A stretch of DNA of 9,042 bases, from the NCBI GenBank assembly GCA_964446745.1, contig CAYURR010000125.1:1-9042 (forward strand). Reading direction: 5' to 3'. Below are positions 5,993-9,042 of this stretch, piece after piece. The stretch is from CAYURR01 sp964446745. Lineage in GTDB: Bacteria > Bacillota > Clostridia > Lachnospirales > WQUN01. The first letter of the stretch is position 1, and each line of letters opens with the position of its first letter. Under the pieces are notes generated by a model, which worked only from the letters and a program-made list of their open reading frames with translations, was not told where the DNA came from and ran no database searches. Both the position numbers and the translations under genes were made by a program.

Positions 5993-7057
5993 ATGAATAA
6001 GCATGAATTTATGGGAAGACTGTGGCAAAAGACGGGTAATCTGCCCGCGGACGAACGCGAGGAGATCATCGGGTATTTTGATGAGATCATAGCGGACAAA
6101 CTGGATCGGGGTATGACAGAGGAGTATATCATGAACGAGCTCGGCGAGCCGGAGCGCCTCGTGGACGAGATGCTTGCGAGCATGGAAACAGACAGGCGAG
6201 GTAATGATAATCAGCGCGGCAACAATGAGAACCGTAACAATCCGAGATATTTCGAGCAAAATTTCAAGCCGGAGGGCATACGAGAGATCAGGGTGAGTGA
6301 CCGCAACAATGGTATCAAGATCGAACCATCTCAGGATGGGTTGATACATGTGCAATATTTTCAGGTATACGAGGGCGAGTATAAACTATATTTAGACAAC
6401 GATGGTGTTTTGAACATACAGTATTGTGATGTGCGTAAGAACAGGGGTTTCTTTGACTTTATAAATAACTGGGGAGAGACCAGAAAGAGCTTGTTGCTAT
6501 ATATACCGCAGAGCCTTACGGCAAAGATATCGGCGCATACGACAAACGGTGGTGTAAAGGCAGAACGGATCAATCCGGAGGTGTTGGACTTAGGTTCCAC
6601 AAATGGAGGCATACATGCAGATCAGATCGTGTGTAAGAGTTTTTCTATACATACGACAAACGGAGGCTTGCATACCACTGAAATAACCGCCGATGAATAC
6701 AATGCCCACACGACAAACGGCGGTGTAAAGATAGACCGCTTGAATGCGGGAAAGGCCGAGATCGGTTCGACTAACGGCAAGATATCAATAGGCAAGGCCT
6801 GTTGCAAGGAATTCATACGCGTGGGCACAAGTAATGGCGGTATACATTTTGATGAAATAGACTCATACGACGTTAGTTTTAAGAGCAGCTGCGGCGGTAT
6901 ACACGGCAGACTGGTCGGAAAGGCGCTGGATTATTCGAGTGACTGCGAAACGAAGAACGGCTCGTGTAACATCCGCTTCATCAATCCGCAGGCAAATAGG
7001 AAGCTATTTGCACGCACGAATAACGCGTCAATAAACATAGAATTTACCCAACAATAA
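5993..7057 (+). CDS. HAAS/DUF1700-like domain fused to a DUF4097-like beta-solenoid
   Basis: This 354-residue protein has two parts. Residues 1-63 form a helical HAAS (DUF1700-like) domain: MNKHEFMGRLWQKTGNLP, then EREEIIGYFDEIIADKLDRG and NELGEPERLVDEML. A low-complexity Asn/Arg linker follows (about 64-90). From about 95 on, the chain is beta-rich and resembles DUF4097 adhesin-like repeats. The turn motif TTNGG/STNGG/TSNGG recurs with Asn at 185, 204, 223, 242, 261 and 281, then SSCGG at 300, TKNGS at 322 and RTNNA at 343, giving a rung of about 19 residues. No signal peptide or membrane segment is visible, unlike many HAAS proteins, so the product is probably cytoplasmic or peripheral. The ATG follows AGGAGGATGGAGGGTAT. 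It is co-transcribed with padR. The molecular function is unknown; an envelope-stress role is only suggested by relatives. Confidence 0.88.
   Translation: MNKHEFMGRLWQKTGNLPADEREEIIGYFDEIIADKLDRGMTEEYIMNELGEPERLVDEMLASMETDRRGNDNQRGNNENRNNPRYFEQNFKPEGIREIRVSDRNNGIKIEPSQDGLIHVQYFQVYEGEYKLYLDNDGVLNIQYCDVRKNRGFFDFINNWGETRKSLLLYIPQSLTAKISAHTTNGGVKAERINPEVLDLGSTNGGIHADQIVCKSFSIHTTNGGLHTTEITADEYNAHTTNGGVKIDRLNAGKAEIGSTNGKISIGKACCKEFIRVGTSNGGIHFDEIDSYDVSFKSSCGGIHGRLVGKALDYSSDCETKNGSCNIRFINPQANRKLFARTNNASINIEFTQQ
6539..7030 (+). repeat. Protein-coding tandem repeat of about 57 bp (NGG rungs of the beta-solenoid)
   Basis: The codons for the (T/S)TNGG turn recur about every 57 bases from roughly 6539. 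At DNA level several copies keep ACGACAAACGG, for example near 6539, 6653 and 6710. The protein period is 19 residues for most rungs, 20-22 for three late ones. This reflects the solenoid fold rather than a mobile repeat. Confidence 0.75.
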
Positions 7058-7568
7058 CCGTTTCCAATACGGAAACAGCGGCCACACAGCCCGCGGCGAT
7101 CACGAGCGCGACGGAGTAATCCATCACCTGCTTGCGCGAAATCTGCTTGCGGGCTTTTATTAATGCTATCACAAAGCAAATATTCGCATAGCAGACAAAA
7201 ACGGTCAGCGGCAGTATAAACAGCATCTGCAACGCAAAGGCCTTAAGCCCTAACATCATGCCCGCAAGCCCCATCGAGCGCACCAAAACCGCAAAGGTAT
7301 AACCGTAGCTCATACCCTTTAGTGCAGGTGCGCAGATCGCAAACAGCGATCCTATCGGCACAAAGGCTACGATCCAGAGGATCAGTGGCATAGCCGCGTA
7401 TCGCATAAAGGTCGCACTCAGCGACAGCAGTTGCTTTGATTCGGCCTGTGAGGCTGCAGCCGCGAGCGTCTCGGCATCGAGCGCCTGCGCGCGCATGATA
7501 CCGATGATTATGCCGGTCAAAAGGCTTGCACAAAGCACACACAGAATGACAAGATTAGCCTTTTTCAC
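7044..7568 (-). CDS. SpoIIM/DUF95-like integral membrane protein
   Basis: This 174-residue hydrophobic protein has an N-terminal helix (about 6-25, ending GIIIGIMRAQAL), a polar loop (about 31-53), and helices near 57-80, 86-98, 102-137 and 150-173. The order and motifs resemble stage II sporulation protein M and other DUF95 members: a first helix ending in GxxxG-like residues, IVAFVPIGSLFAI, then KGMSYGYTFAVLVRSMGLAGMM and a following long hydrophobic stretch with an internal Pro. SpoIIM acts with SpoIID and SpoIIP in peptidoglycan remodelling during engulfment, but many DUF95 proteins are unrelated to sporulation. The start is GTG at 7568, the earliest possible start after an upstream stop. 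The nearby Shine-Dalgarno-like element is only GCGGGG, and it lies in a hairpin arm. The gene overlaps the 3' end of the HAAS-solenoid gene by 14 bp, tail to tail. The family assignment is moderate. Confidence 0.68.
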   Translation of the reverse strand: MKKANLVILCVLCASLLTGIIIGIMRAQALDAETLAAAASQAESKQLLSLSATFMRYAAMPLILWIVAFVPIGSLFAICAPALKGMSYGYTFAVLVRSMGLAGMMLGLKAFALQMLFILPLTVFVCYANICFVIALIKARKQISRKQVMDYSVALVIAAGCVAAVSVLETVIVG

Positions 7569-7573
7569 ATAAA

Positions 7574-7621
7574 AACCCCGCTTCGAATGGATTATATGAT
7601 AAATCTATTCAAGGCGGGGTT
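7574..7621 (-). terminator. Long terminator-like hairpin abutting the SpoIIM-like start
   Basis: AACCCCGC (7574-7581) pairs with GCGGGGTT (7614-7621). The stem continues through GAATGGATT (7585-7593) and AATCTATTC (7602-7610) with one G-U pair and one mismatch region, around an 8-base loop. On the minus strand the second arm is followed by TTTTT, the signature of an intrinsic terminator, and the GTG start codon of the SpoIIM-like gene comes right after it. On the plus strand only TTGTTTAA follows. It may be an attenuator, a translation-blocking hairpin or a bidirectional terminator. Confidence 0.6.
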
Positions 7622-7661
7622 GTTTAATGCGTGGGGAGATATGTACATTGTGTAAGATTAA

Positions 7662-7690
7662 TTGACGGAATATGTATTTAAACATATACT
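7662..7690 (+). promoter_or_regulatory. Promoter of the acetyltransferase gene
   Basis: TTGACG (7662-7667) and TATACT (7685-7690) are spaced by exactly 17 bases. Transcription would start near 7697, leaving a very short leader of about 15 bases that holds the GAGGTGA ribosome binding site (7698-7704). Confidence 0.7.
7670..7687. promoter_or_regulatory. Operator-like dyad in the acetyltransferase promoter
   Basis: ATATGT (7670-7675) and ACATAT (7682-7687) form a perfect 6-bp dyad around six AT bases. It fills the promoter spacer and enters the -10 box, a position suited to a repressor. The arms resemble the ATGT/ACAT arms seen at the padR promoter, but the spacing differs and the binding protein is unknown. 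Confidence 0.4.
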
Positions 7691-7711
7691 ATTAGGCGAG
7701 GTGATATAGTA

Positions 7712-8161
7712 ATGTTTCAGTTTTTAGATGTTCCGGACTTATACGATAGTGAAATAAAGTTGATACTGACAACCCGCGACGAACCCGATTTAGAAAAAGG
7801 CAATGTGCCAAGATATGGATTTTCGATTATACATATCGAAACCAATGAGGATATAGGTGTTGTTTACTTTGCAGTGGACACCTCGCGCAGACAGTATTTG
7901 AGGGGGCATATCAGTTACGGTGTATCACTCGCACATGCCGGACATAATTATGCCGCAAAGGCATGTAAGCTTGTAAAAAAAGTCGCATTGGCACATGGGT
8001 TTAGCAGACTGTATATAGGCTCCAAACATGACAATATAGCATCAAGAAAAACCATAATAAAACTTGGCGCTGTCCCTATCACAATAAATGATGTTCCTGA
8101 TGCTGATATTATAAATAGCCTGCAAGAAGATAATATAGATATGTTTGTTTGGGATATTTAA
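7712..8161 (+). CDS. GNAT-like N-acetyltransferase
   Basis: This 149-residue protein looks like a Gcn5-related acetyltransferase that moves an acetyl group from acetyl-CoA to an amine. The N-terminal half holds beta strands with RYGFSIIHIETNEDIGVVYF (34-53). The acetyl-CoA binding region is RGHISYGVSLAHAGHNYAAK (64-83), which corresponds to motif A, where the usual R/Q-x-x-G-x-G/A loop is degraded to AHAGHNYA. Downstream, RLYIGSKHDNIASRKTIIKLG (residues 99 to 119) matches motif B, with the conserved Asn-x-x-Ser before a helix and LGA. The family length is typical. The gene has its own promoter and GAGGTGA ribosome binding site and is followed by a long non-coding stretch, so it is probably monocistronic. 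The weak CoA loop leaves some doubt about activity; the substrate is unknown. Confidence 0.75.
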   Translation: MFQFLDVPDLYDSEIKLILTTRDEPDLEKGNVPRYGFSIIHIETNEDIGVVYFAVDTSRRQYLRGHISYGVSLAHAGHNYAAKACKLVKKVALAHGFSRLYIGSKHDNIASRKTIIKLGAVPITINDVPDADIINSLQEDNIDMFVWDI

Positions 8162-8492
8162 AAGGGTAGGGAATGAACATACTCAAATATTAAAATGCTA
8201 CATGTTTGTATCTAAGCTCTAAGTTCAGAAAGTAAAAATGTCCTAATGTCGGTAATTCTTTGTTCAAAATGGTTAGGTTGTAAAGTTTCATAGGCAAGTA
8301 TATCTTAACTTGATCCTTACCTCTTTATTCTGTTGTGGGTCTCTGGTTATCAAATGAATACCTTTAGAAATATACTCACTATCTATGTACTTATCAGTAA
8401 TTGGAAAAGATGAACTTATGTAAAATATAGCTGACTTGTTTGTATGGCCAAGGTGATAAAATGCAATTTATTATCAGGAGTGGAGGAATAGT
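8162..8492. other. 331-bp AT-rich intergenic stretch
   Basis: No convincing coding frame is seen on either strand between the acetyltransferase and VOC genes, and no strong hairpin or known riboswitch core was recognised. The only usable signal is a weak possible promoter for the VOC gene near its right end. The stretch is clearly more AT-rich than the flanking genes and could be a decayed remnant or a long untranslated leader. Confidence 0.55.
8436..8462 (+). promoter_or_regulatory. Weak candidate promoter of the VOC gene
   Basis: TTGTTT (8436-8441) and TAAAAT (8457-8462) are spaced by 15 bases, shorter than ideal. The position 30 bp ahead of the start codon is reasonable. Another start further upstream is equally possible. 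Confidence 0.3.
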
Positions 8493-8876
8493 ATGAGCCA
8501 TCATTTCACAGACGTATGTTTCATAAGCAATAATGTCCCTCGTCTTCGAAGATTTTATGAGAATGTGTTCGGCAGAAAGGCCGAGGGAGACGAGATTCAC
8601 TCAGGGCTAAAGCTTGAAGGCTTGGCTCTTATATTCGACCACGTAGATATTGCAAATGAGAACCCGACATTCCGTTACGTGGCGGCTGGCGGCGCAAATA
8701 ATGTAATTGTCGGATTCAATGTGGATGATGTGGACGCTGAATACAAGCGGCTGGTTAGTCTCGGCGTGGAGATGCTGAACGAGCCGACAACACATCCTTG
8801 GGGAGCGCGCTCATTCCAGTTCAGAGACCCGGATGGTAATATTTTAAATTTCCGAAGCTTGCCTAAAGAGGATTGA
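8493..8876 (+). CDS. VOC-family (glyoxalase/bleomycin-resistance fold) protein
   Basis: This 127-residue protein has the two beta-alpha-beta-beta-beta modules of the vicinal oxygen chelate fold. The first module runs FTDVCFISNNVPRLRRFYEN (5-24), then VFGRKAEGDEIHSGLKLEGLALIFDH (25-50). The second runs VIVGFNVDDVDAEYKRLVSLG (71-91), then EPTTHPWGARSFQFRDPDGN (97-116) and ILNF. The family includes glyoxalases, dioxygenases and antibiotic-binding proteins. The usual metal-binding Glu in the GNxxE signature is Asn here (residue 119), and the first strand has Asp rather than His, so a metal-independent binding role is possible. The ATG follows TGGAGGA at good spacing. It stands alone; the function is not further resolvable. 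Confidence 0.85.
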   Translation: MSHHFTDVCFISNNVPRLRRFYENVFGRKAEGDEIHSGLKLEGLALIFDHVDIANENPTFRYVAAGGANNVIVGFNVDDVDAEYKRLVSLGVEMLNEPTTHPWGARSFQFRDPDGNILNFRSLPKED

Positions 8877-8958
8877 TTAATATAACTTAAATGCTCCAAC
8901 AAAAAGCCTGTCTAATTTCTAACTGATCATCTTCAACATATTTATTTAGAAACGCAAA

Positions 8959-8984
8959 AAACCACCTTTAAGATAAGGTGGTTT
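8959..8984 (-). terminator. Intrinsic terminator of the tRNA-Gly transcript
   Basis: A perfect 10-bp stem pairs AAACCACCTT (8959-8968) with AAGGTGGTTT (8975-8984) around a 6-base loop. Read on the minus strand it is followed by TTTTTT and then GCG, and it begins 5 bases after the tRNA 3' end. The plus strand lacks a good uridine run, but the stem may also help end VOC transcription. Confidence 0.85.
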
Positions 8985-8989
8985 ACAAA

Positions 8990-9042
8990 AGCGGGTGATG
9001 GGAATCGAACCCACGTATCTAGCTTGGAAGGCTAGTGTTCTA
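8990..9042 (-). tRNA. tRNA-Gly(UCC), partial (5' part outside window)
   Basis: Read on the minus strand, the last 53 bases contain the anticodon arm CTAGC-CTTCCAA-GCTAG with anticodon TCC. After a short variable loop comes the T arm GTGGG-TTCGATT-CCCAT (one G-U pair). The 3' acceptor strand CACCCGC ends with U as discriminator base, as usual for bacterial tRNA-Gly. No CCA is encoded. The D arm and 5' acceptor strand lie beyond the right edge. A terminator follows immediately. Confidence 0.93.

Noticed and set aside
5918..6355. Minus-strand open frame opposite padR and the HAAS domain
   Set aside because: It spans two well-supported plus-strand genes and their junction, and its product shows no recognisable domain.
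6539..7030. Possible CRISPR-like or mobile DNA repeat
   Set aside because: The periodicity of about 57 bp is in frame, follows the protein NGG turns, and varies at third positions, as expected for a beta-solenoid gene.
8394..8600. Minus-strand open frame across the gap and the VOC start
   Set aside because: It has no convincing ribosome binding site or family features and overlaps the VOC gene, which has clear ones.
8990..9042. tRNA-Gly as an integration site of a mobile element
   Set aside because: No integrase, phage gene or direct repeat of the tRNA 3' end is visible in the window.

Overview
The window looks like chromosomal DNA from a low-to-moderate GC anaerobic Firmicute, most likely a member of the Clostridia. 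The reasons are strong AGGAGG-type ribosome binding sites, sigma-A-like promoters, a sugar ABC transporter of the LplB/YtcP/YtcQ type without its own ATPase, an AraC regulator beside it, a PadR/HAAS gene pair and a SpoIIM-like membrane protein. The genus cannot be fixed from this sequence alone.

Region 1 (1-4494) is a carbohydrate uptake locus. Three minus-strand genes lie in transcription order: a solute-binding lipoprotein (3410-1737), a first permease (1649-747, TTG start) and a second permease that runs off the left edge (733-1). A long hairpin sits between the binding-protein gene and the permeases, where such operons often set a higher level of binding protein. An AraC-family regulator (3601-4494) is divergent. 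The shared 190-bp intergenic region holds a near-consensus promoter for the transporter and three helically phased ATTTGTT direct repeats, which are candidate regulator sites. The imported sugar cannot be identified, and no glycoside hydrolase is visible in the window.

Region 2 (4497-5315) is a class I SAM-dependent methyltransferase on the minus strand. It converges on the AraC gene with only 2 bp between the stop codons.

Region 3 (5316-7568) begins with a regulatory region holding a strong promoter overlapped by dyads. Next come a PadR repressor (GTG start) and a protein that joins a HAAS/DUF1700-like N-terminal domain to a DUF4097-like beta-solenoid with a repeat of about 19 residues. A SpoIIM/DUF95-like membrane protein on the minus strand overlaps the 3' end of that gene tail to tail. 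Its GTG start lies directly after a long terminator-like hairpin.

Region 4 (7569-9042) holds single genes: a GNAT-like acetyltransferase with a clear promoter and operator-like dyad, a 331-bp non-coding stretch, a small VOC/glyoxalase-fold protein, and, at the right edge, a minus-strand tRNA-Gly(UCC) cut by the window end, with its intrinsic terminator.

No CRISPR array, transposase, integrase or phage gene is visible. The gene content is mostly familiar. The least explained signals are the phased repeats, the hairpin at the SpoIIM-like start and the HAAS-solenoid fusion.
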